Positions 47,971 through 58,364 of a stretch of DNA of 64,000 bases are shown here, piece after piece. How positions within the stretch are numbered: the stretch's first letter is position 1; each line of letters opens with the position of its first letter. The notes under the pieces are model-generated. The model was not told the DNA's origin, did no database searches, and worked only from the letters and a program-made list of their open reading frames with translations. The stretch comes from an uncultured Erysipelotrichaceae bacterium (GTDB lineage: Bacteria; Bacillota_I; Bacilli_A; RFN20; CAG-826). Made by a program: the position numbers and the translations under genes. The stretch covers positions 1-64,000 of the forward strand of contig CADCNT010000001.1 of the NCBI GenBank assembly GCA_902802905.1, written 5' to 3'.

Positions 47971-49554
47971 ATGAAAAGATTCTTTTTATCATTAACTGCG
48001 TTATTATCTATTACACTCAGTGGGTGTATTTTTTCAAACACCAACGGAAATAATGATCCGGTTGACCCTGATGATCCTGCTGATCCACCGATAGACGAAA
48101 ATAAAATTGCTAACCCTGATTTCGCTCCGATTATTAGAAATAGTAAATCTCAGGTTGTTTATACAGATCTATTTAATTTAAATAACAAAATTTCTATTGA
48201 TATTGAAATAGACAGAAGTGAGTTAGAGCAAATTCAAGAAGACAATTATCAAGGTGCTAAGCCTGAAATGTATCGAGTTGCAAAACACGTTAGCATTTCT
48301 ATGGTAAATGGTGATAACACATTTACTTGGGACTTTGATAATGTCGGTATAAGACAAAAAGGTAATACATCTAGACAAAGCATATTTAAAGATGACAAGG
48401 TAAATACTCATAATCATTTCAAATTATCGTTTGATGAAACATTTACCGACACTACAATGTATGACTCTTTGTATATTTCTAAACATGGTAACGAGGATTA
48501 CGCTGATCGTGAATTTTTAGGATTGAGTGGTATTGACTTTAAGTGGAATAAAAACTATGACCAAACTCACATCAAAGAGATTTATTCCTCACATATGTTT
48601 AGAAGTGCAGGCATCATGTATCAACAAGTTGGTCTTTCCACTATAAAGATGATTTATGATGATAATCAGGTTGCGGATTTTGGATTATGTAACATTTATG
48701 AGCCAACCTCAAAATCAATTATCAAAAGAAATCTTTCTAGTGAACAAAAATACGTGAATATGCCTACTTGGAAAGAAGAAAAAGATGGTACTTTTGGTGT
48801 AAGTGGTAAGAAATATGGCGATTTATATAAATGTACATATGGTAGAGGCAATGGTTTCAGCGGTTCTGGTGCTGACCTTAGCGTGACTTCAACAAGCGAA
48901 AATAGAGTGGGAGTTAAAACTGATATTTATGGTAACAATATCCCTGCATATGAAAGAAAAACCAATACAGACACCGCTTATAATGATGGTTTAATTAAGA
49001 ATCTGTCTAGCACTTTAAGCAGCAATGGTTATGCTGAAATTGATCAAATTGTTGATTTAAAATATTTCGCTATCGAAGAGGCTGTAGCCTTCTTTGTTGG
49101 TAATCCAGATAGCTTTAGATATAACTATAACAATACCTTGCTTTATTTCCGTAGAACTGACGGCAAAATGATTATTATGCCTATGGACGGAGATCGTGTA
49201 TTAGGTATTGGTAAAGACTGGGATAAAGGTACATCTTTTTGTGCTAATTCATACGTCACCCCACTTTATCGCGGGGACGTTAACTATAACGACACCCATA
49301 ATCGTTTATTCAAAAAAACCTTATTTGCCAGCAGTGAAAATGAATGTCAAAAAATCTTTAAAGAATATATCGGTTTAATTAGAGAATCTGAATGGGTAAA
49401 AAACGCTACTTTTACCTCTTTGTTTAATATTGCTAAAGCGACATATAGCATTCACGACTTTACTCTTGAAGCGTGTTATGACAATATGGCTTTTGCTGAC
49501 TATATTTCTGTTAAAATAGAAGCATCGAAAGATTTGTCTATCAAAAATGTGTAA
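47971..49554 (+). CDS. CotH-kinase-like lipoprotein
   Basis: A 527-residue lipoprotein (lipobox LSGC in ALLSITLSGCIFS) with a Pro/Asp-rich spacer, then a CotH-like fold: ISIDIEIDRSELEQIQ, NVGIRQKGNTSRQS, HFKLSFDETF, IIMPMDGDRVLGIG, where the Asp-Gly-Asp matches the metal-binding part of secreted atypical kinases. Some residues differ from spore-coat CotH. A GATAAT (47959-47964) ends six bases before the ATG, so a leaderless mRNA is likely. It may phosphorylate surface proteins or act as a scaffold. Confidence 0.75.
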   Translation: MKRFFLSLTALLSITLSGCIFSNTNGNNDPVDPDDPADPPIDENKIANPDFAPIIRNSKSQVVYTDLFNLNNKISIDIEIDRSELEQIQEDNYQGAKPEMYRVAKHVSISMVNGDNTFTWDFDNVGIRQKGNTSRQSIFKDDKVNTHNHFKLSFDETFTDTTMYDSLYISKHGNEDYADREFLGLSGIDFKWNKNYDQTHIKEIYSSHMFRSAGIMYQQVGLSTIKMIYDDNQVADFGLCNIYEPTSKSIIKRNLSSEQKYVNMPTWKEEKDGTFGVSGKKYGDLYKCTYGRGNGFSGSGADLSVTSTSENRVGVKTDIYGNNIPAYERKTNTDTAYNDGLIKNLSSTLSSNGYAEIDQIVDLKYFAIEEAVAFFVGNPDSFRYNYNNTLLYFRRTDGKMIIMPMDGDRVLGIGKDWDKGTSFCANSYVTPLYRGDVNYNDTHNRLFKKTLFASSENECQKIFKEYIGLIRESEWVKNATFTSLFNIAKATYSIHDFTLEACYDNMAFADYISVKIEASKDLSIKNV

Positions 49555-49611
49555 ACAATCTATTCAAATATTGAAACTTGTAAATTAGAAGGTTTACCAT
49601 AATTAACAATT

Positions 49612-52266
49612 ATGAAAAACAATGAGTATAATCATAATAAAGTAAATAATGAAGGTCCTAGTAGTCTCTCTGAGTTTACTTTAGCTCAACCAACCGAAAG
49701 TCATTTTTATCGTGATAACTTATCCCATAAAGATGAATTAAACGCTAAAAAGACTGTTAACGATTCTGTTGAAGAATCTGCGGTTATTAATAAGAACAAC
49801 AAAAAGAGAATTGATTATAAGAAAATGAAGGAAGGACCAACCCACCTCGCAAGTAGTGCAGGTCATGCGGTTGTTGCTGCTTCCACAGTTTCAGTGGCAG
49901 TTGTCGCTGTTGTTATTGGTGTGTCTGTCGTACCAACCGAAGAATTAAAAGAACAGATCACATTTACCGATTCAGAAATTGGCACTGACTCTATCAGCTT
50001 TTCCTTTGCTTTACCTGGACAACTTTTAGGCTATTATCAGGAAGATGATCCTACGGGAGCTGGCCAAGTAGTAGAACAATCAGTTGAATTATATGCGACT
50101 GTATATAACGAAGAGTACAAAGACAATCAATTAATTGTAGAGATGTCTGAATATGAACTAGATCCATCGTTTATGGAAGCTTATGGTTATTTTGATGGAT
50201 TAACTCCTGACACCGATTATGTTTTATCAATTTATACGGAAACAACTACTTGGGATGAAACTCAAGAAAGCTCAACAGTGGTGGATGAATTAGCCAGACG
50301 TACCTTTAGAACTCAAGCCATTTCTGCTGATGTTACTTATTACCATGTCACTTACGCAGAAAGTGACGACTATCGTATAGAAGGGTTATTAAACCAATAT
50401 GAAGCTTATGATGAAGTAACGTTCTGGGTCACTATTCTTAATAGTCAAAAAGAAATTGATTATGTTTTAATCAATCGTAAGATTCTTGAACCAGTTGACG
50501 AAATGTATTTGTTTACCATGCCAGAAGAAGATGTGACTATTGATGTTATATTAAAGAATGCTAATTTGATTGACTTTACTTCTTTCGAAGTGTCTTATGA
50601 CCACGTTTCTATTCAATATACATTCGATCCATCAATTGTCAGGGCTCATCGCGCTGGTGCAGCAGAACTTTCGATGTCTGCAGAGCTACTTAAAAATGGA
50701 GAAGTAGTGGATGAAACAACAGTGGGCTACGAACCAATGGATGGTACTTTATATACTTGTTATATTGATTTCTATGGATTAAGTGATTCCACTGATTATG
50801 AAGTTAGAGCCTACTTAGATAAGAGCGAAGAAGAAAAAGTGCTTTTAGGTTCAACTACTTTCTCCACTAAGACACCTGATCCAATCGTCTTTGAGGTCGT
50901 AGAATCATATAACTATGTTTCTTATAGTTTTGATGTCACAAACGAGACTATTGAGTTTGATCCAGACTATCCATCTCAATCGCTTAATATTAGAGCTAGT
51001 ATTTCTGATGGAGAACAATTCTATCAAGAAGTACTCCTTAAAGAATATGAACAAAAAGATGCCAGCAGCCTTACTGTTTATGGAGCTTTCGAAGATTTAC
51101 AGCCAGAAACCGAATACACAATTACTATTGCTTATATCACCCAATCGCTAGTGGTTACATTAGGTCAAACCACATTTACAACAAGCGCTAAACCATATGG
51201 TTTTACAGGTATAACTTTCTCAGAAAAAGCTAGTTACTATAATCACACATTTACCGCCACACTTGATTATTTTGATGATGACAATAATCCAAATTATTCA
51301 TCATTTGAATTAACTCTTAGAGACATTACTGGAAGAGATTTAGAAACCTTTGAATTAGAAGCCACAACCAATATACAAACATTAACTGTTTCTAGTACAG
51401 AAAGTGGTGATGGACCAATTTATAGTTATGGTATTGAAGAAATCTATAGTTATGAATTAACTGTCTATAGTCTAAGTGATAGTGATACGATTACGCTTGA
51501 TTCTGGTGAAGTATCATTCACAGATAGTGATATCTCTAACTTTAACGGTTTTGGCAACGACGAATTCATTGTTAGTGCCATGGAAGGCATGGCAATCATG
51601 CCAATTAAGCTCGATTATATCGACGAAGGCCATCAATGGCATGATTTTGTTATCAATTTAAAATTTGCAGACAGCCAAGGTGTAACCGGAGAATCTACTG
51701 TTAGTTATTATGGTAGACCAAACCCAACTACAGATTGGCAGTACATATATCTTGATCCTGTAACAGAAGGAACCACAATCGATATGTTCCTTGACGAAAC
51801 TGCTACTTTGACAGTTACTGTAAACGAAGAGGATGTCGTTTTTGAGCAGGATGTGCTTATTTCTTCAAGCACTGAGTGGGAATTCTACGATATGGGTCTA
51901 TATGACTTAACATTAAGCGAACAGTATACTGATTTAACCGCTTACTTTATCTATAACACTTACAATGAGTGGGATCAGTGTGAAGTTACTGTTACTTTCC
52001 AAGATACTTCTAATCAAGAAGAATTTATTTATCGATTCAACTTAATGGGGATGTATCCATCAAAAGAATATTCATTCTCAATGTTTGCAATTCTTGAAGC
52101 CCCTCAAGGCTATGAATTTGCTACATATCAAAATCTTATTGATGTTTATAGTGGCAAAACATTTAATGTCTATTTTGAAATAAAATTAAGCAATTCGGAA
52201 TCTGGTGAATCTAGCACCGAGCAACCAAGGTTAATTCACGAGGGCGTAAGTTTTACGTTTGAGTGA
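49612..52266 (+). CDS. Type II membrane-anchored protein with fibronectin-III-like repeats
   Basis: An 884-residue protein with a cytoplasmic, charged N-terminus (about 1-85), one membrane helix (AVVAASTVSVAVVAVVIGVSVV, about 90-113) and a long extracellular part. FN3-like repeats are seen at FDGLTPDTDYVLSIY, FYGLSDSTDYEVRAYL, and FEDLQPETEYTITIAY. Other regions are beta-rich. There is no sortase motif, so it stays attached by the helix. It may be an adhesin; the ligand is unknown. The leader is short with no Shine-Dalgarno. Confidence 0.72.
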   Translation: MKNNEYNHNKVNNEGPSSLSEFTLAQPTESHFYRDNLSHKDELNAKKTVNDSVEESAVINKNNKKRIDYKKMKEGPTHLASSAGHAVVAASTVSVAVVAVVIGVSVVPTEELKEQITFTDSEIGTDSISFSFALPGQLLGYYQEDDPTGAGQVVEQSVELYATVYNEEYKDNQLIVEMSEYELDPSFMEAYGYFDGLTPDTDYVLSIYTETTTWDETQESSTVVDELARRTFRTQAISADVTYYHVTYAESDDYRIEGLLNQYEAYDEVTFWVTILNSQKEIDYVLINRKILEPVDEMYLFTMPEEDVTIDVILKNANLIDFTSFEVSYDHVSIQYTFDPSIVRAHRAGAAELSMSAELLKNGEVVDETTVGYEPMDGTLYTCYIDFYGLSDSTDYEVRAYLDKSEEEKVLLGSTTFSTKTPDPIVFEVVESYNYVSYSFDVTNETIEFDPDYPSQSLNIRASISDGEQFYQEVLLKEYEQKDASSLTVYGAFEDLQPETEYTITIAYITQSLVVTLGQTTFTTSAKPYGFTGITFSEKASYYNHTFTATLDYFDDDNNPNYSSFELTLRDITGRDLETFELEATTNIQTLTVSSTESGDGPIYSYGIEEIYSYELTVYSLSDSDTITLDSGEVSFTDSDISNFNGFGNDEFIVSAMEGMAIMPIKLDYIDEGHQWHDFVINLKFADSQGVTGESTVSYYGRPNPTTDWQYIYLDPVTEGTTIDMFLDETATLTVTVNEEDVVFEQDVLISSSTEWEFYDMGLYDLTLSEQYTDLTAYFIYNTYNEWDQCEVTVTFQDTSNQEEFIYRFNLMGMYPSKEYSFSMFAILEAPQGYEFATYQNLIDVYSGKTFNVYFEIKLSNSESGESSTEQPRLIHEGVSFTFE

Positions 52267-52298
52267 TAAAAATATAAATATTTTGGAGGAAATTATTT

Positions 52299-53378
52299 AT
52301 GAAAAACGAAAAGAAAGCAAACAAGACATGGAGAATCATAAGCTGGGTTCTCTATGGCGTATTAGTGGTAAGCACTATTATCATCTTTGTTTTCTCAAAA
52401 GACATCTTTGGAGTATCACACATTGATTCAGTCACCAAGACTTTAGTGTGGGATTATCGTCCATTCTTTGCACAAGTTGTCTCTGATAATCCAGTAGGAC
52501 AAATTTTATTTGAACAAGGCGTTCCTGGCTTCTTAAGATGCATTGTTATTATTGGCTGCGCTGTTACCGCTGGTATTGCTTTACATTACCTTGGCAAAAT
52601 CAGAAGAATCGGTTCCCAAAAATTTACAACCGTCTTTATCTTATTTGTCAATTTCTTAAAGTGGGTTGTGGTCATTGCCGCTATCTTTATGTGCTTATCA
52701 GCATGTGGCTTAAGAGCAGAATTCTCTGCTGCTGGTGCTGGCATCGTTGCTCTTGTCATAGGCCTTGGTTCACAATCTCTTGTTGCTGATATTTTAGCTG
52801 GTATCTTCATTGTCTTTGAAGGTGACTATCAAGTTGGCGACATTGTTATCCTTGATGGTTGGAGAGGTGAAATTCAATCCATTGGTGTAAGAACCACAAA
52901 GTTAATTGACGCGGGATTCAACGTGAAAATCATCAATAATAGTGAAATTAAAACTATCATTAACCAATCTAAAGAAGTGTCTCTTGCAAAGTGTTATGTT
53001 GCGACTAGATACGAAGATAGAATTGAAAATATCGAAGCAATTATTGCTGACAATTTAGACAATATCAAAGAAAAGATCCCAGCAATCATTGAAGGACCTT
53101 ATTATAAAGGCGTTGCTGAACTCGGTGAGAGTAGTGTTAATCTTCTCTTTGTCGCTAAATGTAAAGAAGAGGATATCTATCAAGTTCAACGTGATATGAA
53201 TAGAGAAATCAAAATCATGTTTGATAACAATAATATTGGTATCCCATTCAATCAAATCGTTGTTCATATGGGTGAAGATGATGCGAAAGATACAGTCTCC
53301 AAAAAGACTGAGAAAAAAGCTCAAGAATTCACCGAAGAACAAAAAGAACTTTCTAAAGACTTAGACGTCAAGAAATAG
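52299..53378 (+). CDS. Small-conductance mechanosensitive channel (MscS family)
   Basis: A 359-residue protein with three to four N-terminal helices, then the MscS signature IGLGSQSLVADILAGIFIVFEGDYQVGD and beta domain VILDGWRGEIQSIGVRTTKL. It releases solutes on osmotic downshock. TTTTGGAGG precedes the ATG. It has a charged tail (SKKTEKKAQEF). The closest comparison is to the MscS core without large extra domains. Confidence 0.9.
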   Translation: MKNEKKANKTWRIISWVLYGVLVVSTIIIFVFSKDIFGVSHIDSVTKTLVWDYRPFFAQVVSDNPVGQILFEQGVPGFLRCIVIIGCAVTAGIALHYLGKIRRIGSQKFTTVFILFVNFLKWVVVIAAIFMCLSACGLRAEFSAAGAGIVALVIGLGSQSLVADILAGIFIVFEGDYQVGDIVILDGWRGEIQSIGVRTTKLIDAGFNVKIINNSEIKTIINQSKEVSLAKCYVATRYEDRIENIEAIIADNLDNIKEKIPAIIEGPYYKGVAELGESSVNLLFVAKCKEEDIYQVQRDMNREIKIMFDNNNIGIPFNQIVVHMGEDDAKDTVSKKTEKKAQEFTEEQKELSKDLDVKK

Positions 53379-53400
53379 TTTTCTCTATAAAATATATATG

Positions 53401-53421
53401 AAGGATGCTTTGCATCCTTTT
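53401..53421 (+). terminator. Terminator of mscS-like gene
   Basis: AAGGATGC (53401-53408) pairs with GCATCCTT (53412-53419), followed by TT. Confidence 0.75.
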
Positions 53422-53494
53422 CATATGCTTTTTTGCATTACCATTTTGAATAGTAAAATGGTATAATGTGTTTCACTGAATATAGGAGGGTGTT

Positions 53495-54256
53495 ATGACT
53501 ACTCTTGATCAAAAAATAGCAGAATTACTTAATAATTGGACTATAGATGGTTGGCCTATTGGCAATTTCGTTGGTGTCATCATCGCTCTTGTTCTTTGTG
53601 TTCTCCTTTGTGGCGTTGTCGGATTCGAAAGAGAATGGAGAGGAAGAAGCGCTGGATTAAGAACTCACTTACTCGTTGGTGTTGGCTCTTGTGTCATTAT
53701 GATAATTTCCATTTATGGCTTCCCATATTTTACAAATAACGGTACTGATCCTATTTTCAACCGTGACGTTGCTCGTTTAGCTGCAGCAGTAGTTACTGGC
53801 GTTGGTTTCTTAGGTGCCGGTGCAATTATTCATCGTAGTAACGGCATTAAAGGGTTAACAACCGCGGCTACTATTTGGGCAGTTATGGCTATTGGCTTAG
53901 CCTGTGGCTCATTCAACTTCTTAATTGCTATTGTAGTGACATTAGTTATCGTCTTTGTCTTATTAGCCTTTAAGAAGATGGAACAAAAGATTTCTGAAAG
54001 AAACCCACTTATAGTTCTTACCGCACCAAGTGACAAGCCAATATTAGGCAAAATCCTTAATGTCTCTCAAGAATTCGATTGTAGACCACATGGATTATCC
54101 ACCGAACTTGTTGATGGCATTGGTGATGAAAAACTCATTGAATGTACATTCCAAGTGGTGTTCTCTTCTGGTGATGGAAGATTATTAGAATACTTATCAA
54201 AATTGGAAAAGGAAACAAACGCCAAAAGCGTGAAACTCCTTAACAATCACCGTTAA
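53495..54256 (+). CDS. MgtC/SapB-family membrane protein
   Basis: A 253-residue protein. VVGFEREWRGRSAGLRTHLLVGVGSC and GVGFLGAGAIIHRSNGIKGLTTAATIWAVMAIGLACG are the MgtC/SapB hallmark (charged cytoplasmic loop between helices 2 and 3, conserved Gly-rich helix). The C-terminal about 90 residues form a soluble ACT-like domain. In other bacteria MgtC affects Mg2+ limitation survival and ATP synthase. AGGAGGGTGTT precedes the ATG. It ends at a terminator. Confidence 0.9.
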   Translation: MTTLDQKIAELLNNWTIDGWPIGNFVGVIIALVLCVLLCGVVGFEREWRGRSAGLRTHLLVGVGSCVIMIISIYGFPYFTNNGTDPIFNRDVARLAAAVVTGVGFLGAGAIIHRSNGIKGLTTAATIWAVMAIGLACGSFNFLIAIVVTLVIVFVLLAFKKMEQKISERNPLIVLTAPSDKPILGKILNVSQEFDCRPHGLSTELVDGIGDEKLIECTFQVVFSSGDGRLLEYLSKLEKETNAKSVKLLNNHR

Positions 54257-54274
54257 TATTTCGATGCAATAGAA

Positions 54275-54298
54275 AAAGAAGGCAAAGCCTTCTTTTTT
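54275..54298. terminator. Terminator between mgtC-like and binding-protein genes
   Basis: AAAGAAGGC (54275-54283) pairs with GCCTTCTTT (54287-54295), then TTT; usable by both convergent genes. Confidence 0.8.
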
Positions 54299-54313
54299 GC
54301 ATATGATTATTAA

Positions 54314-55717
54314 TTATTTACCAGCTTGTTGCACCCAACTGTTCCATTTATCTTTAGCATTGTCGCTAATAAGTTTCATATAAGCTGAGACACTAGCAGA
54401 AGTACCATTTAATAATCTAGTGTAAGGTGCTAAATCATTAACGGTCCAAACATCAATAATATTATTTAAGAATAACTTAGATGTACTCCAGTTTGTAAAT
54501 CTATTTGTAGCGTTATCTAAATAACTAATTAATGAATTTGTGTAATCGTCTTCAGTGGTAACTTCAGTAGTGGATTTATACGCTAAGGTACCATGTGCTT
54601 TCTCGGCAAATGTTTTAATACCACGATCAGAAATCATTAATTTAATAAAGGACTTAGCCAAGTCAGCTTTAATGGTGGATTTTGGTATTGCATAGTATTG
54701 ATCTTCACCAACGATATAAGAGGCGTGTTGATCAACTGCAGTACTTGCGTAAGGTGTTTCCATAATTTTTAAACCAAAACCATCTCTAAATTGATTATTA
54801 TCTGTGTATTTTAATGTTTCATTATAGAGCCAGTCACAGTTAATCATCATTGCAGAATAGCCGTTATAGAATGATTGTTGCGCTAAGTGGTTGCTCCAAC
54901 CATCGGAACCTTTAACATAATTATCTTTGTTACCAAAAATTGTGTACCACATTTGAAGTGCTTCGCCTAATTTAACGAAAGCTGGATTGCTATTTGAGAA
55001 AGTGGCGGCACTTTCATATTTTAAGTATTCTTCAACTGCGGATTTGCCTGCTAATTGGACCCACCAGGTAAAGACTGCATAATCGAAATAGTCCATGTTT
55101 TCACCGGTGAAGACGAATGGTTTAACATAGCCAACTGGTTTGCCACCAACGACAACATCAACTTCAGCATTGTTAATAGTGGTGCATAAACTCACTAACT
55201 CATCATATGTGGTTGGAACATCCCAGCCATTTTCTTCAAACATCTTATAGTTATAATAAATGCCAGGAACGCCACTGGTCCATGGGAGTCGATAGGTGTG
55301 TCCGTTATAATAAATGGATTTTTCGTATTCATCGTTGATTTTATCAACAATCTTTATACCATCAACTTTTTCTTCTAATAAATCATCAAGAGCTAATAAT
55401 TTGCCTTCAGAAGCATATTTCTTCCAGGCTTTGTTATTGCCAATGTATAAGTCATCGATATTGTCTTTTGAATATAAGTTCTTTTGAATTAATGCATTCG
55501 CACTTGCGGTCGCAGTAAGATTGACCTTGTAATCTGGGTTTTGCTCTTCCCAAACTTCAACTAACTCATCAATCCATTCTCTACCATAACCTAAGTTCAA
55601 GCAGACAATGTTTAAAACATTCTTGTTATTTTGCTTTTTTGAACAACCAGTAATGCAGCTTACACCAACGATAGAAGCACTGATCGCCACAGCAAATTTA
55701 AATAGACTTTTTTTCAT
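54314..55717 (-). CDS. ABC transporter sugar-binding lipoprotein
   Basis: A 467-residue extracellular solute-binding protein. Lipobox CITGCSKKQ at the N-terminus, then a two-lobe fold (NIVCLNLGYGREWIDELVEV, ALDDLLEEKVDG, YRLPWTSGVPGIYYN, AIPKSTIKADLAKSFIKLMI). It would bind a carbohydrate and deliver it to the two permeases encoded on the other strand from 57374. It is divergent from gh16. The ATPase subunit is not in the window and is probably a shared one elsewhere. Confidence 0.88.
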   Translation of the reverse strand: MKKSLFKFAVAISASIVGVSCITGCSKKQNNKNVLNIVCLNLGYGREWIDELVEVWEEQNPDYKVNLTATASANALIQKNLYSKDNIDDLYIGNNKAWKKYASEGKLLALDDLLEEKVDGIKIVDKINDEYEKSIYYNGHTYRLPWTSGVPGIYYNYKMFEENGWDVPTTYDELVSLCTTINNAEVDVVVGGKPVGYVKPFVFTGENMDYFDYAVFTWWVQLAGKSAVEEYLKYESAATFSNSNPAFVKLGEALQMWYTIFGNKDNYVKGSDGWSNHLAQQSFYNGYSAMMINCDWLYNETLKYTDNNQFRDGFGLKIMETPYASTAVDQHASYIVGEDQYYAIPKSTIKADLAKSFIKLMISDRGIKTFAEKAHGTLAYKSTTEVTTEDDYTNSLISYLDNATNRFTNWSTSKLFLNNIIDVWTVNDLAPYTRLLNGTSASVSAYMKLISDNAKDKWNSWVQQAGK

Positions 55718-55829
55718 ATCCTATTTCTCCTGTCATATCTATTGTATATCAAAAAAATATTTTTAGTTATTTTATTTTGTAAAAAAATGTAAATGGCCAT
55801 ATTTAAATTAAAAATAATAAATTAAGGTT

Positions 55830-55845
55830 CTCGCGTATATACGAG
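55830..55845. promoter_or_regulatory. Candidate operator between the divergent glycan genes
   Basis: CTCG (55830-55833) and CGAG (55842-55845) flank CGTATATA; the centre CGTATATACG (55833-55843 region) is itself palindromic. It sits midway between the divergent binding-protein and gh16 genes. Such G/C-flanked inverted repeats resemble LacI-family operators, but no regulator is near. A TATAAT at 55891-55896 may be the gh16 -10. Confidence 0.4.
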
Positions 55846-55913
55846 TAAAATATTTTTCAAATTTTTATTTTTTAACTTTGTAAAATATTATATAATGCAG
55901 TTGAGAAAAGATT

Positions 55914-57374
55914 ATGATGAACAGTAACAGACTTGTTTGTTGTTTACTTATATCCGCTTTTTCCATTGCCGTAAGTGGATGTCAAAGTAAAGGACAAAGC
56001 GATCAACCAGTAAAAGTAGTGATCCCTTCCCCAAGTGATGAATTAAATGTGCTTGAAGGAATTAATTTTGATTATAAGAATGCTTTCTTTGATGATTTTA
56101 CTAACGGAGTTGACTTTGATTCCTGGATTATATCTGAGGATTGTTGGGGCAGCAATAAAGGTGGAATCACTGTTAAAAACTTATTCTATACAGACGAAGG
56201 TACATTGCTTTTAAGAGCTAATGGTAATTATTATTCAGGCGATGAAGTACAAGGTTATGGTTCTGTTAAAGATGGCCGTTGCACTGGTGCATCTTTAGTC
56301 TCTAAATTTGTTACTGGTCCTGGTAGATATCAAGTGAAGATGAAACCTCTTCCACGTTTAGGCGCATGTACTGCTTTCTGGACTTATTCAAATAGACCAG
56401 TGGCAGGAGCAGAAAATGATAACCATGAAATTGATATTGAACTTCCTGGTGGTAAAAGTGAAGGTATTCACTCCTTTAAATATATGATGAACACTAATTA
56501 CGTTACTGAAACATATATGGATAATACTGACTTTAACATTGGCGATATGACTACTGGTAAAGTCATCAACTTAAATGATGGCGAATTCCATACATTTGGC
56601 TTTGACTGGTACACTAACCCAGAAGTTATTGTTTATTATGTCGATGATGTTGTTACTTGTGTTAGTGAAATATTTATCCCTTATTTATTAACAAGAATTT
56701 GGTTAGGTGTCTGGATTAGCGTTTCGGATAACTTCATGGGTGCTCCTAACTTTGAAAGTGATTTTATGGAAGTGGATTGGGTTAAATATATTCCATTTGA
56801 TGAATCGCAACCATACACTGAATGTGAAGTTGACGAAGTATCAAAATCTTGCCCAAGAGAACAATATCCATCCAGTCCAGTTTCTAGACCAAAAGTCAAT
56901 AAAGTCGCTAATGGTGACTTCGAATACGTTATCCGTAAAAATAAACAAGACGATTACGGTTGGACCTATAAGAGATTTAATGGCGAACACTCACCTCTAT
57001 CCGAAGTTTGTTACGCTGATGCGACAAGTGGCAAAGATCAAACCGCAGGCGCCAATATTAAAAAAGGTGGCTATTTAACCACAACAATCGATGCTGCTTA
57101 TGAAGGCTATCAATATGATTTCTCATTTGATGGCATTACTGATGGTGATGATTCGGTTTGCGAGATTGTTTATTATTCCAGCTACGTCCCTGATACCAAT
57201 CCACTCGGTAATGAAATTATTAAACTAACCAAAGGTGAATGGGATCATTATGTTAAGAGCATTACATGTCCAGAAAGATGTAGCTGTATGACCATTGAGT
57301 TCTATAACACTAAGTTCAAGAATTCAACCTCATCTATTCAAATTGATAATGTTACATTGAGCAGGAGCAATTAA
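55914..57374 (+). CDS. GH16 endo-glucanase-like lipoprotein with C-terminal carbohydrate-binding module
   Basis: A 486-residue lipoprotein (lipobox VSGC in IAVSGCQSK). Residues about 50-290 form a GH16 domain with the catalytic HEIDIELPG (E-x-D-x-E) motif and ARLGACTAFW-type substrate strand, which cleaves beta-1,3/1,4-glucans or related galactans. Residues about 330-486 look like a CBM4/9-type module (VANGDFEYVI ... YEGYQYDFSF). It anchors at the outside of the membrane and feeds the ABC system. ATG 55914 or 55917 is the start. Confidence 0.87.
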   Translation: MMNSNRLVCCLLISAFSIAVSGCQSKGQSDQPVKVVIPSPSDELNVLEGINFDYKNAFFDDFTNGVDFDSWIISEDCWGSNKGGITVKNLFYTDEGTLLLRANGNYYSGDEVQGYGSVKDGRCTGASLVSKFVTGPGRYQVKMKPLPRLGACTAFWTYSNRPVAGAENDNHEIDIELPGGKSEGIHSFKYMMNTNYVTETYMDNTDFNIGDMTTGKVINLNDGEFHTFGFDWYTNPEVIVYYVDDVVTCVSEIFIPYLLTRIWLGVWISVSDNFMGAPNFESDFMEVDWVKYIPFDESQPYTECEVDEVSKSCPREQYPSSPVSRPKVNKVANGDFEYVIRKNKQDDYGWTYKRFNGEHSPLSEVCYADATSGKDQTAGANIKKGGYLTTTIDAAYEGYQYDFSFDGITDGDDSVCEIVYYSSYVPDTNPLGNEIIKLTKGEWDHYVKSITCPERCSCMTIEFYNTKFKNSTSSIQIDNVTLSRSN

Positions 57375-58363
57375 TGAAAGATTTAAGTATTCCTGCTAGC
57401 AATATCCAAACTATATCTAGAGAACGCCCTCGTTTACGTTCACGTCATCTTTCTAAGCGCGCGACTGATGCGATTTTCATCATCGTTATGCTTGCTTATC
57501 CAATTACCCAATTTTTAGTGACTTGGATTTTTGTTAATTTTGGCGCTTTATCTATGGCGTTTAATGGCAGTAGTACATATGGAGAATTTACTTTCTCTTT
57601 CATTAACTTTAAGGTAATTTTTGAAGATTTAGCAAAACCTTATCCAGATCAAGCGAATTTTTTAAACTTGAACTCCGCAACCATCGTCTTGCTTAACTCT
57701 CTTGGTTATTGCTTTATTACTATTTTTATTTCCTTACCATTATCTTTACTCTTCTCATATTTCTTAAGAAAAAAGATGCCTATCGCTAATGTATTTAGAG
57801 CTATCTTCTTCTTACCTAATATTATTCCTATCGTTGCCTTAACATTTGCCTTCAAGATGAGTTATACAACCCCTGTTGGATATTTATCTAGCTTCTTTGA
57901 AGCTTTAGGAATTAACACCGCTAAATATCCAACCAGCCAACTACTCGTCTATGCCTATTGTATTTGGGCTGGCTTAGGCTATAACATCATTCTCTTTAGC
58001 GGTGCAATTGGTAGAATCCCAAAAGAACTTTTTGAATCCGCTGAGCTTGATCATGCAGGCTATTTCAAAGAGTTCTTCCATGTGGTTATTCCATGCATTT
58101 GGCCAACAATTGTGACCATGGTGGTTTTAGGCATGACTCATGTCTTAACCTTGTACTTACACCCATATTTATTAACATACTATGACACCTCATCAACATA
58201 TACCATTGCGTTAAATATTTTCCAAGCTGCAGGAGATGGAGCTAGCTATACTCAACAACATCAAGCAACAGCGTATGGTTTGTTCTTCTCACTTATTTGG
58301 GCACCAATCATTTTGTTGGTGAGACATTTCATGAGCAAAAAGTATCAGGGGATAGGATATTAA
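57374..58363 (+). CDS. ABC sugar transporter permease (MalF/UgpA type)
   Basis: A 329-residue permease with six helices. The cytoplasmic EAA-like loop is ESAELDHAGYFKEFFHVVIP. Its start overlaps the gh16 stop (TAATG), so it belongs to the glycan operon and partners with the next permease. Substrates are probably gluco-oligosaccharides released by GH16. Confidence 0.88.
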   Translation: MKDLSIPASNIQTISRERPRLRSRHLSKRATDAIFIIVMLAYPITQFLVTWIFVNFGALSMAFNGSSTYGEFTFSFINFKVIFEDLAKPYPDQANFLNLNSATIVLLNSLGYCFITIFISLPLSLLFSYFLRKKMPIANVFRAIFFLPNIIPIVALTFAFKMSYTTPVGYLSSFFEALGINTAKYPTSQLLVYAYCIWAGLGYNIILFSGAIGRIPKELFESAELDHAGYFKEFFHVVIPCIWPTIVTMVVLGMTHVLTLYLHPYLLTYYDTSSTYTIALNIFQAAGDGASYTQQHQATAYGLFFSLIWAPIILLVRHFMSKKYQGIGY

Positions 58364-58364
58364 G